This document shows, piece after piece, positions 45,399-53,441 of a DNA stretch of 64,000 bases (position 1 is its first letter; each line of letters begins with the position of its first letter). The stretch is from contig NZ_CP113524.1 in assembly GCF_026723765.1 (NCBI RefSeq), positions 3,271,001 through 3,335,000 on the forward strand, written 5' to 3'. The position numbers and the translations under genes were made by a program. This DNA is from Lacrimispora xylanolytica (GTDB lineage Bacteria > Bacillota > Clostridia > Lachnospirales > Lachnospiraceae). The notes beneath the pieces were generated by a model. That model was not told where the DNA came from and ran no database searches. It worked only from the letters and a program-made list of their open reading frames with translations.

Positions 45399-46349
45399 TT
45401 ATTCAAGTGCTTCCTTTAAAGCAGCAAGGTTTTTTTCCATAACAGAAAAATAATCCTCTCCTGCCTTTAATTCTTTGTCGCTAAGCCCCTCTACCGGGCT
45501 AAGTACCTCTGTCTTCGCCCCGGTCTCTTTGGCAATGGCTTCCGCCACCTTAGGACTTACCAGCTCCTCAAAAAAGATTGTCTTAACCTGATTATCCCGG
45601 ACATAGTCAATAACCTCAGCCATTCTGGCCGGATCCGGCTCTGAATCCGGTGTCAGTCCTTCAATTCCCACCTGGGTAAGACCATAGGCAGAACATAAAT
45701 ACCCGTAAGCTTCATGGGAAACCACGATGGATTTGTTGGAAAGAGGTGACAAGGTCTCCTGAAAGGATTGATCCAGCTGATCAAATTTCTCTGCATATGT
45801 CTTATAGTTGGCTTCGTAATAATCCTTGTTCTCCGGATCCGCTTTTACGAGTCCATCTTTGATGTTTTCCATTTCCTTTTTCGCATTTTTCGGATCAAGC
45901 CATACGTGGGGATCGAATTCTCCATGATCATGTTCATTCTCCTCTTCTTTATGGTCCCCTTCTTCCTCGTGGCCTTCCTTTAATGTAATCCCACTAGAAG
46001 CCTCCACGACAATAAGGCTTTTATTACTAAGACTTTTTAAAACATCTTCCGTCCAATGCTCCATACCAGCACCACTATAAATAAATACATTGGATTCTTC
46101 CAGACTCGCTATATCACGGGTACCCGGTTCCCACTCATGTGGCTCTGTGCCTGCAGGAACCATGTTTTTTACATTTACTTTATCCCCGCCTACTTTTAAG
46201 GTAAAATCATAAACCGGGTAAAAGCTTGTCATTACGCTTATTTTATCTCCCGCAGCTTCCTTTTTTGCAGCACATCCAGTAAGTATCACACTAAAAGAAA
46301 GGGCGGCTACAGCCATGAAGCGATTGATCCTTGATCTATATTTTTTCAT
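45399..46349 (-). CDS. znuA: Zinc-binding lipoprotein ZnuA
   Basis: The 316-residue cluster A-I binding protein starts at MKKYRSRINRFMAVAALSFS (GGAGG upstream) and has lipobox VILTGC. It has the metal-site histidines (GTEPHEWEP, PHVWLDP, VVSHEAYGYL) and a His/Glu-rich loop (GHEEEGDHKEEENEHDHGE) typical of zinc-specific family members. The His-rich loop argues for zinc over manganese. Confidence 0.92.
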   Translation of the reverse strand: MKKYRSRINRFMAVAALSFSVILTGCAAKKEAAGDKISVMTSFYPVYDFTLKVGGDKVNVKNMVPAGTEPHEWEPGTRDIASLEESNVFIYSGAGMEHWTEDVLKSLSNKSLIVVEASSGITLKEGHEEEGDHKEEENEHDHGEFDPHVWLDPKNAKKEMENIKDGLVKADPENKDYYEANYKTYAEKFDQLDQSFQETLSPLSNKSIVVSHEAYGYLCSAYGLTQVGIEGLTPDSEPDPARMAEVIDYVRDNQVKTIFFEELVSPKVAEAIAKETGAKTEVLSPVEGLSDKELKAGEDYFSVMEKNLAALKEALE

Positions 46350-46410
46350 TATTTCCTCCGTTTTTATCATACATTTAGAACCGCTTTATTCTCCTAGACA
46401 AGAGATAACA

Positions 46411-46722
46411 TCAACGATTCAAACGGACCTTTAATCCAACCAGTGAAAGCCTGGGGCTTAATATTCCAGACTCATATGCTTTCAGCTGATTCTTTACAAA
46501 GATTATTGCAAACGTGAGAATGACTCCGCTCCCCAATGCCTGTGAAAGCAAGTGGAGGGTACGGATACACGTTTTTATCTCCAAACATACGATACAGCCC
46601 TCGCCCGGGCAGTCATGACGAAAACGGGTTAGAACGAAAAAGGATGAGTATAGAAGAGTCAGCGTTACGAAAATGGCAAGAAGCATAGAAACATTATGCC
46701 TGTGGTTCCTGAAAAATTTCAT
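46411..46722 (-). CDS. Small membrane protein of the zinc operon
   Basis: I do not recognise this 103-residue protein. It has two hydrophobic segments (residues ~13-31 and ~62-78). The loop between them contains HDCPGEGCIVCLEIKTC, four cysteines and a histidine that could bind zinc. The position between zur and znuA suggests a role in zinc uptake or sensing. The basic C-terminus probably lies in the cytoplasm. Confidence 0.65.
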   Translation of the reverse strand: MKFFRNHRHNVSMLLAIFVTLTLLYSSFFVLTRFRHDCPGEGCIVCLEIKTCIRTLHLLSQALGSGVILTFAIIFVKNQLKAYESGILSPRLSLVGLKVRLNR

Positions 46723-46750
46723 AGCCCATCTCCTTTCCTATCCATTTCCA

Positions 46751-47155
46751 TTACTGACACTGGCTGCAATAACCATATAACACCATATGGTGCTGATCCA
46801 GCTGAAAGCCATGATCTTCGTGGATATGCTCATAAAATGCGTCCAGTCTGGAGCATTCCAGTGGAATGATTCCTCCGCATTTTAAGCATACCAGCTTACC
46901 TACGTTGCCATATATTTCGTCACCGATGTACCGAAATTGTGCTTTGGAACCGTCTACCGATGGAATCTTAACTACAACTCCATCTTCCGTAAGACGTTCC
47001 AATGCCCGATATACCGTTGTTTGTCCCACATGGATCCCGTCACGGTGAAGATATTCCATGAATTGTTCCACCGTACAGAACAACTCCTTTTGCTTTTTTA
47101 AACAGTTGAGAATAATCTCCTGCTGTTTTGTCCGGTATCTTCCTCTCTCTGCCAT
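46751..47155 (-). CDS. zur: Fur family regulator, probable zinc uptake regulator Zur
   Basis: The 134-residue protein has the Fur winged helix (HVGQTTVYRALERLTEDGVV) and two CxxC pairs (VCLKCGG and YCSQCQ) that form the structural zinc site. Sensory His residues are in ECSRLDAFYEHIHEDHGFQ. It heads the cluster containing ZnuABC and two G3E GTPases, so Zur is the best subfamily guess, though PerR or Fur function cannot be excluded by sequence. It probably represses the whole operon when zinc is sufficient. Confidence 0.85.
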   Translation of the reverse strand: MAERGRYRTKQQEIILNCLKKQKELFCTVEQFMEYLHRDGIHVGQTTVYRALERLTEDGVVVKIPSVDGSKAQFRYIGDEIYGNVGKLVCLKCGGIIPLECSRLDAFYEHIHEDHGFQLDQHHMVLYGYCSQCQ

Positions 47156-47193
47156 ATAATACCCCCGTTTTCGAAATCAGAAATCATTTTCAT

Positions 47194-47221
47194 ATTATAA
47201 CACGTATCTCTTCTCTGTCAA
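47194..47221 (-). promoter_or_regulatory. Promoter of the zur/zinc operon
   Basis: On the minus strand TTGACA (47221-47216) and TATAAT (47199-47194) are 16 bp apart, a near-consensus promoter about 40 bases before the zur start. An imperfect GAAAATGATTTCTGATTTC stretch at ~47172-47190 downstream could be the Fur-family box, but the match is weak. Confidence 0.65.
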
Positions 47222-47353
47222 GGTTCTTTCATTTTATAAGAAGTGATAAAATTTCTCCCGGATTTGTTATTCCCCCATTGACAGCCCTGGAAAAACCTGT
47301 TATTATGTTCATAAATTTAGTTTTTATTATATTTTTGAACAAAGGAGATTGTT

Positions 47354-49162
47354 ATGCAGGCTATCATTCTGGCCGCCGGAATGGGACGGCGTTTAAAAAA
47401 GCTGACGGAGCATCAGCCAAAATGTATGGTTTTAGTAAACCAGGTACCCTTAATCGAACGCATGTTAAAGCAACTGGATCACTATCACCTGGACCGAATT
47501 ATCCTGGTGACTGGACATGAAGGTGAGACTTTAAAATCCTTTACTGCTTCTTTATCCCTTCACACCCCAATTATCTTTATAGATAATCCGGTATATCAGA
47601 CCACCAATAACATATATTCCCTGTATCTGGCAAAGGAACACCTTCTTCGCGATGATACCATTTTACTGGAATCCGACCTGATTTTTGAACAGGAAGTCCT
47701 GACACAGATTGTACATAATCCCTATCCCAACCTGGCGCTGGTGGCTCCCTTTGAAAGCTGGATGGACGGAACCGTAGTTCTTTTGGATCAACAGGATAAC
47801 ATCACCAAGTTCTTAACAAGAAAAGATTTCCGGTTTGAAGACATTCATACCTATTATAAAACAGTCAATATTTATAAGTTCAGCAAAAGCTTTTCCGAGA
47901 CTCATTACGTCCCATTTTTGGAAGCCTACAGCAAGGCACTGGGAAATAACGAATATTACGAGCAGGTACTAAAGGTCATTTCTTTACTGGACGATCATGA
48001 CCTAAAAGCTACCCGCCTGGAAAATGGATTCTGGTATGAGATCGACGACGAGCAGGATCTGGACATTGCGGAATCTATCTTTACGGATTCCCAAAGCAGG
48101 CTCTCAAGGATTTCCAGCCGGTACGGTGGTTTCTGGCGATATCCAGGCCTTCTTGATTTTTGTTATCTGGTGAACCCATACTTTCCTAACAGCCGTCTCA
48201 TGGGAGAAATAAAAGCCAGTTTTGAAGCCTTGTGCACAAGCTACCCTTCCGGTCTGGAGGTCAACAATCTTTTGGCTGCCAAGTCCCTGGGACTTAACAG
48301 AGATCATGTATTGACTGGTAATGGTGCCGCAGAGCTTATAAGGCCCCTCCTTCGTTCCTTTCAAAATGGGGTGGGCATCATAAAGCCTTCCTTTGAGGAG
48401 TACGGAAACTGTGCCAAGCTCCCCATTCCTTTTACGGTCACCACTCCTGATTTTTCCTATACCGTAAAGGATCTTATGGAATTTTACAAAGACAAGGAAA
48501 TGGATGCCCTTGTACTGGTAAATCCGGAAAATCCTACGGGGAATTACATAAAAAAAGACGATGTTATTTCTCTCCTGGATTTCTGTGCAGAGAAAAGTAC
48601 CTATTTAATTCTGGATGAATCCTTCCTGGACTTTTCTTCCGCGGAAGATGATCCCTCCTTAATGAATCAGGATATCCTGGATGCTTATCCAAATCTGATT
48701 CTGATTAAAAGCATTTCAAAATCCTATGGGGTACCCGGTCTGAGACTCGGAATCCTGGCCTGCAGCGATCCGTCTGTCACTGGTCTTGTAAGAAAGGAAC
48801 TGCCTGTATGGAATATCAATTCCCTGGCGGAATATTTTTTACAGATTTTTGAAAAGTACCAGTCCGATTACAAGGAAGCTTTACGGAAGTTCAAGGAAAC
48901 AAGGACTCTGATGTATGAGGAACTCCGTTCCATCCGTCAGCTAAAGCTTTATCCCTCGGAAGCCAATTTTATACTCTGCGAAATCACAGACGGCTGTTCT
49001 GCTTCTCAGATTTCAGAGCTTTTGTTAAACCGTTATAACATCTTAGTAAAAGACTTATCCCACAAGTCAGGCATGGAAGGTAGAGAGTTTATACGCATTG
49101 CAATCCGCACCAAAGAAGATAATAAGCGGCTGGCTGATGCGCTGAAACATATATTGCGATAA
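47354..49162 (+). CDS. Sugar/phospho-alcohol nucleotidyltransferase fused to class I aminotransferase
   Basis: The 602-residue protein joins two enzymes. Residues ~1-235 are a nucleotidyltransferase of the LicC/choline-phosphate cytidylyltransferase type (MQAIILAAGMGRRLKKLTEH, then KCMV, TNNIYSLYLAK and ESDLIFEQEVL). Residues ~240-602 are a fold-type I PLP aminotransferase like HisC/CobD (NGAAELIRPLL, LVNPENPTGNYI, catalytic Lys in KSISKSYGVPGLRLG). The pair could activate and aminate a small phospho-alcohol or phosphonate headgroup; the exact substrate is not evident. The promoter region is short and an AAAGGAG box precedes the ATG. A methyltransferase gene follows 17 bases later. Confidence 0.83.
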   Translation: MQAIILAAGMGRRLKKLTEHQPKCMVLVNQVPLIERMLKQLDHYHLDRIILVTGHEGETLKSFTASLSLHTPIIFIDNPVYQTTNNIYSLYLAKEHLLRDDTILLESDLIFEQEVLTQIVHNPYPNLALVAPFESWMDGTVVLLDQQDNITKFLTRKDFRFEDIHTYYKTVNIYKFSKSFSETHYVPFLEAYSKALGNNEYYEQVLKVISLLDDHDLKATRLENGFWYEIDDEQDLDIAESIFTDSQSRLSRISSRYGGFWRYPGLLDFCYLVNPYFPNSRLMGEIKASFEALCTSYPSGLEVNNLLAAKSLGLNRDHVLTGNGAAELIRPLLRSFQNGVGIIKPSFEEYGNCAKLPIPFTVTTPDFSYTVKDLMEFYKDKEMDALVLVNPENPTGNYIKKDDVISLLDFCAEKSTYLILDESFLDFSSAEDDPSLMNQDILDAYPNLILIKSISKSYGVPGLRLGILACSDPSVTGLVRKELPVWNINSLAEYFLQIFEKYQSDYKEALRKFKETRTLMYEELRSIRQLKLYPSEANFILCEITDGCSASQISELLLNRYNILVKDLSHKSGMEGREFIRIAIRTKEDNKRLADALKHILR

Positions 49163-49179
49163 TAAAGGAGGCAACAAAC

Positions 49180-49761
49180 ATGAATACAATGGAAACAAAC
49201 AAAGAAACCTGGAAACAAATCTGGACCCGTAAGGGCAATGCAGACAGTACCGTAACCGACTTACTTGCCTACGATGGATACGAGGCAACCCAGGTAGATA
49301 TGGAAGAAGTAGCAAAACAGGTTATAAAAAGACTGGATATCCGTAAGGAGGATAAGGTGTTAGAGGTAGGCTGCGGGGCCGGAGCACTTGCCCAGTACTT
49401 AGACTGCGATTATGTGGGCATTGATTACTCCCCCACTCTCGTTAAAAAGCATATTGAGATCCTGAATCACTCAGTCCTTACCGGAGAGGCTGCTGACCTG
49501 CCTTTTAAGGATAAATCCTTTGATAAAGTCATCTGTTATGGCGTCTATCTCTATTTTGACAACAAAGATTACGCCAAGGCTGCCACCGAAGAGCTGTTAC
49601 GAGTGGCTAAAAAAGGTGTGTTAATCGGAGAAATCCCCATGCGTTCCCACAGGGATGAGCATCTGTTATTTGTAAAGGATGATTTTAAAGGCTGGGATCT
49701 CAGCGACGGTTTTTATGACCCCTACCGTAAGGACCGCTTCAATGCAGTTTATATGTTTTAG
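49180..49761 (+). CDS. Class I SAM-dependent methyltransferase
   Basis: The 193-residue protein has the Rossmann motif I (VLEVGCGAGALAQYL), an acidic residue after strand 2 (VGIDYSP), motif GEAADLPFKDKSFDKVICYG and a strand-4 region. It fits the Methyltransf_11/25 group. It is the second gene after the nucleotidyltransferase-aminotransferase fusion, with an AAAGGAGG site, so it probably methylates the product of that pathway. Substrate unknown. Confidence 0.88.
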   Translation: MNTMETNKETWKQIWTRKGNADSTVTDLLAYDGYEATQVDMEEVAKQVIKRLDIRKEDKVLEVGCGAGALAQYLDCDYVGIDYSPTLVKKHIEILNHSVLTGEAADLPFKDKSFDKVICYGVYLYFDNKDYAKAATEELLRVAKKGVLIGEIPMRSHRDEHLLFVKDDFKGWDLSDGFYDPYRKDRFNAVYMF

Positions 49762-49791
49762 AAATAAATAATTATATATAGAAGCAACACC

Positions 49792-49832
49792 AAAAAAGGC
49801 AGCGGTCAGTCTATCTGAGCGTTGCCTTTTTT
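49792..49832 (+). terminator. Terminator after the methyltransferase gene
   Basis: AAAAAAGGCAGCG pairs with CGTTGCCTTTTTT around inner GTCAG / CTGAG-type pairing, 30 bases after the stop. Ends in a T-run on the plus strand. Confidence 0.8.
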
Positions 49833-50117
49833 AGCCAATTTCTTTTTACAAAAACCTAATATTTATTTATAAAATTACTATGGTAATATTTCTAAAAATG
49901 ATTATAATGATGGTAATACTCATTAATGACGTCCAAACAAAAATACATTACAAATCATCCTACCTGGAATGATAAAGGAGACACTATTTTAATTCTATTA
50001 TGTTAAGTCATATTCCTATTTTTCAATGTGTTTATTTTTCATCTACACAATCTTCCCAATATTAAATCTATTTCATTCTATACAGTCAAAAACGGTACTT
50101 TTATCCACTAAAAAAGG
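49833..50117. other. Non-coding gap before the invertible segment
   Basis: No convincing gene lies here. A 26-codon open frame starting at 49926 has no ribosome binding site. In the present orientation the leftward promoter of the invertible segment fires into this stretch. Confidence 0.4.
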
Positions 50118-50134
50118 CGCAGTTTAACTAAAAC
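50118..50134 (+). repeat. Left inverted repeat of the recombinase segment
   Basis: CGCAGTTTAACTAAAAC is repeated perfectly in inverse orientation at 51522-51538. It is itself a quasi-dyad (GTTT...AAAC), as expected for a tyrosine-recombinase core site. Similarity ends sharply outside the 17 bp. Confidence 0.85.
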
Positions 50135-50170
50135 CACGCCGCAACTTTCAGACAAATTTCGACATCTTTC

Positions 50171-50200
50171 ATTATATAATATCGGTTTATTGTTTGTCAA
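50171..50200 (-). promoter_or_regulatory. Outward-facing promoter inside the invertible segment
   Basis: On the minus strand TTGACA (50200-50195) and TATAAT (50176-50171) are 18 bp apart. Transcription would start near 50164 and cross the left inverted repeat ~30 bases later. No gene on the minus strand lies just downstream, which makes sense only if the promoter works in the other orientation. Confidence 0.7.
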
Positions 50201-50280
50201 TCCTAACAAAAATAGTATTGATGATAGAATTCAAACACTTAAAAATGAAAGATGCAAAGCATTTTTGGCGAAATTCACAA

Positions 50281-50304
50281 CATTCGCCGTCAAAAATTAC
50301 GTCA
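50281..50304 (+). repeat. Direct repeat, left copy, before the recombinase gene
   Basis: Twenty-one of 24 bases (CATTCGCCGTC...CGTCA) match a stretch at 51449-51472 in the 3' end of the recombinase gene, in the same orientation. It may be an arm-type binding site or a remnant of another recombinase 3' end. Confidence 0.6.
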
Positions 50305-50322
50305 AAAAGGAGAATTATAGCA

Positions 50323-51483
50323 ATGCCGCGCAGAGGTGAAAATATATATAAGCGAAAAGACGGGCGCTGGGAAGGCCGACAGCAAAAGGCTACTGGCAAA
50401 TACCAGTACTTTTACGGAAAAAGTTATCGAGAAGTGAAAGAAAAAATGAGATTATTTATAGAAAATAACAAATTATCAGACAATGCAACAGGAAGTTCTA
50501 TTCCTGATGCGGTAGAGCTTTTAAAAAACTGGTTGGAATGCGAAGCGGTCAATCGAGTAAAGCCCTCTACCTATGAAAGTTATTATAATTGTTTAAACAA
50601 ATATATTATTCCATTTTATTTAGAAAATGACTGCGAAGAAATTACAGAAGAATCTGTAACGTTATTCGTAAAAGAAATGAAGGAAGAAGCCTCCATCTCC
50701 GATGCTTATAAGAAAAAGATTCTTGCTGTCTTTAAAACAGCATTAAAAGAAATACTTACAAACCACAAAGACTCTTCCAGTATTCTTCAGGCAGTGAAAC
50801 TACCTAAAACAGAACAAAAAGAGGTAGAGATCTTTACAATGAAAGAACAAAGAAGTATAGAATGGGCAGCCATTAATTTTGAAGATAAACGTGCACTCGG
50901 AATCATACTCTGCATATACACCGGCATTCGTCTTGGTGAACTTTGTGCCTTAAAGTGGAGTGATTTCGACTTAGAAGCTGCGACGATGTCCATAAAGCGT
51001 ACCGTGACTCGTACAAAAAACTTTAAAAAGCAGGAAAACAAAACGTTGCTGAATGTTGGTACTCCAAAGAGCCGGACTTCCATAAGAAAAATACCCCTTC
51101 CAGCATTCCTTGTAACCATTGCAAAGGATTTTATCTTAGCTGGAGACAAGGAAGATTATTATATATTATCAGGCAGCAATCTTCCCATTGATCCCAGGGC
51201 ATACCAGAAGTTATATAAAAGGGTTCTTAAAAAGGCCGGTGTCAAGGACCGGAAATTTCATTCAACCCGACATACCTTTGCTACCAGGGCTCTGGAACTT
51301 CACGTGGATATCAAGACTGTTAGCGAAATATTAGGCCATTCTAATGTAGCAATTACCATGAACGTCTATGCGCATTCCCTTATGGAACAGAAAAAAATAG
51401 CCATCGATAAGTTTAATGATATGCACCTTACCAGCATGAAGCAACATTCATTCGCCGTCGAAACTTCCGTCATCACTGCATAA
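50323..51483 (+). CDS. Tyrosine recombinase/integrase (phage integrase family)
   Basis: The 386-residue protein starts at MPRRGENIYKRKDGRWEGRQ, where AAAAAGGAG lies upstream; the open frame extends further left without a ribosome binding site. It has an AP2-like N-terminal arm-binding region, a SAM-like core-binding domain (~65-165) and a catalytic domain with all key residues: Arg in YTGIRLGELCALKW, HxxR in FHSTRHTFATRAL, His in LGHSNVAIT and the nucleophile Tyr in NVYAHS. It resembles Tn916-type and inverton-linked integrases. The gene is enclosed by perfect inverted repeats and no excisionase or other mobile genes are present, which favours a DNA-inversion role over an integrated element. 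Confidence 0.92.
   Translation: MPRRGENIYKRKDGRWEGRQQKATGKYQYFYGKSYREVKEKMRLFIENNKLSDNATGSSIPDAVELLKNWLECEAVNRVKPSTYESYYNCLNKYIIPFYLENDCEEITEESVTLFVKEMKEEASISDAYKKKILAVFKTALKEILTNHKDSSSILQAVKLPKTEQKEVEIFTMKEQRSIEWAAINFEDKRALGIILCIYTGIRLGELCALKWSDFDLEAATMSIKRTVTRTKNFKKQENKTLLNVGTPKSRTSIRKIPLPAFLVTIAKDFILAGDKEDYYILSGSNLPIDPRAYQKLYKRVLKKAGVKDRKFHSTRHTFATRALELHVDIKTVSEILGHSNVAITMNVYAHSLMEQKKIAIDKFNDMHLTSMKQHSFAVETSVITA
51449..51472 (+). repeat. Direct repeat, right copy, in the recombinase 3' end
   Basis: It matches 50281-50304 at 21 of 24 positions and lies within the last 12 codons of the recombinase gene. Confidence 0.6.
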
Positions 51484-51521
51484 TACTATGTAAAATCAAG
51501 GTTTTTTGCCATAGTGCCACA

Positions 51522-51538
51522 GTTTTAGTTAAACTGCG
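51522..51538 (-). repeat. Right inverted repeat of the recombinase segment
   Basis: GTTTTAGTTAAACTGCG is the exact reverse complement of 50118-50134. It lies 91 bases upstream of the chemotaxis receptor start. Confidence 0.85.
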
Positions 51539-51628
51539 AATCCCATATGCACGCAATCTGATTTTTCTTGAAGAACAAATTGAAGCAATCGTACATAAGA
51601 AAAAGACCAATAACAGGAGGTTCAAAGC

Positions 51629-53353
51629 ATGAAAAATTTCAGGGATTACAGTATTACAAAAAAACTACTCACCGCTTTCCTTAGTGTAGTGCTGATGATG
51701 CTAGTCGTCGGAGGCGTGGGTATCTTTGGCATGATCCGCATCAATCAAATGGATACCTATTTATATGAGGAGCAGACAGCACCCATCAGCGAACTATTTG
51801 CATCAACCAAAAACCTTTACACTCTTCGTACAGATATTAATGCGATTGTTGTTCATTCAGGAAGCCAATCTGAGCTTACAAAACTGGAGCAGGAATATCA
51901 GAATTCAAAAAAGGCATTTCTTGACAACGCAGCAGTATACCGGAAAAGCATAAAATCTGATTCAACTTTGGCATTGCTTGATGAAGCGACCCAATTGTTT
52001 GAGCAGTCATACGATCCGATGATTCAGGCGTGTCTGGAGGCTGCAAAATCCGGAGATAGTATCTCTGCCTTATCTGCACTGAACCGTGATAGTGAAGCCA
52101 TTCAGAAAATTTACGACAACATGGATCAGCTTATCACCCTTCGTATGGATGCTGCGAAGCAGACAAGCCAAGGCAACGACAGCACCGCTGTGGTTCTAAC
52201 GGTAATCCTGTGCATCATTGTGGCTTTGGGAACTATTGCTGCTCTCTATTTAAGCTTTAGAATCTCTAAGATGATCAGTGATCCTATCGGTCAGGTAGTA
52301 CTTGCTGCAAAGAAAATCGCTCTTGGTCATGTGGATGTGGATTTAAAAGACATAGATTCCAAGGATGAAACCGGTCAGCTCGCCGATGCATTTACCCAGA
52401 TGCTGAATGGAATCAGGGAGCAGGTGATGATTGCAGAAGAAATCAGCAATGGTGACTTCACTCAGGAAGTTCCCCTCCGTTCCGACGAAGATGTTCTTGG
52501 ACTTGCTCTTCGAAAGATAGAAAATGACCTTAACCGCACTCTTTTACTTATTAATATTTCAGCCGACCAGGTAAATACCGGTGCGGAGCAGGTATCCTCT
52601 GCTGCCCAGGCCTTGGCTTCTGGTTCCACCGAGCAGGCGGCTACCGTAGAAGAGCTGAATGCTTCTATTACTACCATTGCTAAGCAGGCAGAGCACAACG
52701 CAGACAACGTCCGCCTGGCTTCCACCTATGTGGAACAAAGCAGCAGCGGAGTCCTTGCAAGCAATGAATTTATGGAGAACTTAAACGAATCCATGAATAA
52801 AATTGGTACCGCCTCCGCAGAGATCTCCAATATTACAAAGGTAATTGAAGATATCGCTTTCCAGACAAACATTCTAGCCTTAAATGCAGCCATAGAAGCA
52901 GCACGTGCCGGGGATGCCGGTAAAGGCTTTGCAGTTGTTGCTGACGAAGTACGAAACCTTGCCATTAAATCTGCAGAAGCAGCCAAAGAAACTGGTATCC
53001 TTATCACTCATTCCGTAGAAGCCGTTTCCGAAGGGGAACAGATGGCGACTGAAACCTCCAGAATCTTAAAAGAAGTACAGGAAAAATCCAAGCTGGTGGA
53101 GCAGGCAATACAGGAAATTGAATCAGCCTCAAGCAACCAGGTGGCAGCCATTGAAGAGATCAATCAGGGCCTGTCACAGGTATCTGCAGTCATTCAGACA
53201 AACGCAGCAACCGCAGAAGAAAGCTCTGCCTCCAGTGAAGAGCTGGCTGCACAGGCACAGACGTTACAGCAGGAAGTCGGAAAGTTCAAGCTCAATAAAA
53301 ACACTTCCTTACAATCCAGTTTATCCCCTGCTTTTGGTTTAGGAAAATACTAA
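51629..53353 (+). CDS. Methyl-accepting chemotaxis protein
   Basis: The 574-residue receptor has a cytoplasmic N-terminus, TM1 (~13-33), a four-helix-bundle extracellular sensor (~34-185), TM2 (~190-212), a HAMP domain (~213-265), a second HAMP-like stretch (~270-310) and the signalling helices (~320-560). The hairpin tip is [20 protein letters not shown], then [22 protein letters not shown] precedes the ATG by seven bases. Only a weak promoter candidate lies between the right inverted repeat and the gene, so expression may depend on orientation of the upstream segment. The ligand is unknown and no other chemotaxis genes are nearby. Confidence 0.92.
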   Translation: MKNFRDYSITKKLLTAFLSVVLMMLVVGGVGIFGMIRINQMDTYLYEEQTAPISELFASTKNLYTLRTDINAIVVHSGSQSELTKLEQEYQNSKKAFLDNAAVYRKSIKSDSTLALLDEATQLFEQSYDPMIQACLEAAKSGDSISALSALNRDSEAIQKIYDNMDQLITLRMDAAKQTSQGNDSTAVVLTVILCIIVALGTIAALYLSFRISKMISDPIGQVVLAAKKIALGHVDVDLKDIDSKDETGQLADAFTQMLNGIREQVMIAEEISNGDFTQEVPLRSDEDVLGLALRKIENDLNRTLLLINISADQVNTGAEQVSSAAQALASGSTEQAATVEELNASITTIAKQAEHNADNVRLASTYVEQSSSGVLASNEFMENLNESMNKIGTASAEISNITKVIEDIAFQTNILALNAAIEAARAGDAGKGFAVVADEVRNLAIKSAEAAKETGILITHSVEAVSEGEQMATETSRILKEVQEKSKLVEQAIQEIESASSNQVAAIEEINQGLSQVSAVIQTNAATAEESSASSEELAAQAQTLQQEVGKFKLNKNTSLQSSLSPAFGLGKY

Positions 53354-53395
53354 TAGCGAAATAACAGGATACATATTAAATACAAATATTACATA

Positions 53396-53439
53396 AAAGC
53401 GTAGAATCCCGGCCCTTAACGGTCCTTATTCTACGCTTT
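53396..53439. terminator. Bidirectional terminator between the MCP and ABC-F genes
   Basis: A perfect 12-bp stem (AAAGCGTAGAAT / ATTCTACGCTTT) with a 20-nt loop lies between the convergent genes and has A/T runs on both sides. Confidence 0.85.
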
Positions 53440-53441
53440 CT

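Larger units (their letters stand above)
50118..51538. other. Predicted invertible segment carrying its own recombinase
   Basis: A 1.4-kb segment is bounded by perfect 17-bp inverted repeats and contains one gene, a complete tyrosine recombinase, plus a strong promoter reading leftward (50200 to 50171). Recombination between inverted sites would flip the segment. In the flipped form the promoter boxes would fall at 51456-51461 and 51480-51485 and read across the right repeat toward the chemotaxis receptor gene at 51629. The layout matches known phase-variation invertons, except that the recombinase gene itself lies inside. Inversion is a prediction and has not been observed. Confidence 0.6.

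Noticed and set aside
47354-49162. Assignment as PntC phosphonate cytidylyltransferase
   Set aside because: The fused aminotransferase looks HisC/CobD-like (class I) and not like AEP transaminase, and no phosphonate genes are nearby.
49926-50006. 26-codon open frame with WNDKGDT sequence
   Set aside because: No ribosome binding site precedes it and the region is A+T-rich non-coding sequence beyond a terminator.
50118-51538. Integrated plasmid, phage or conjugative element
   Set aside because: Only the recombinase is present; there is no excisionase, relaxase or phage gene, and the flanking repeats are inverted, not direct attachment sites.
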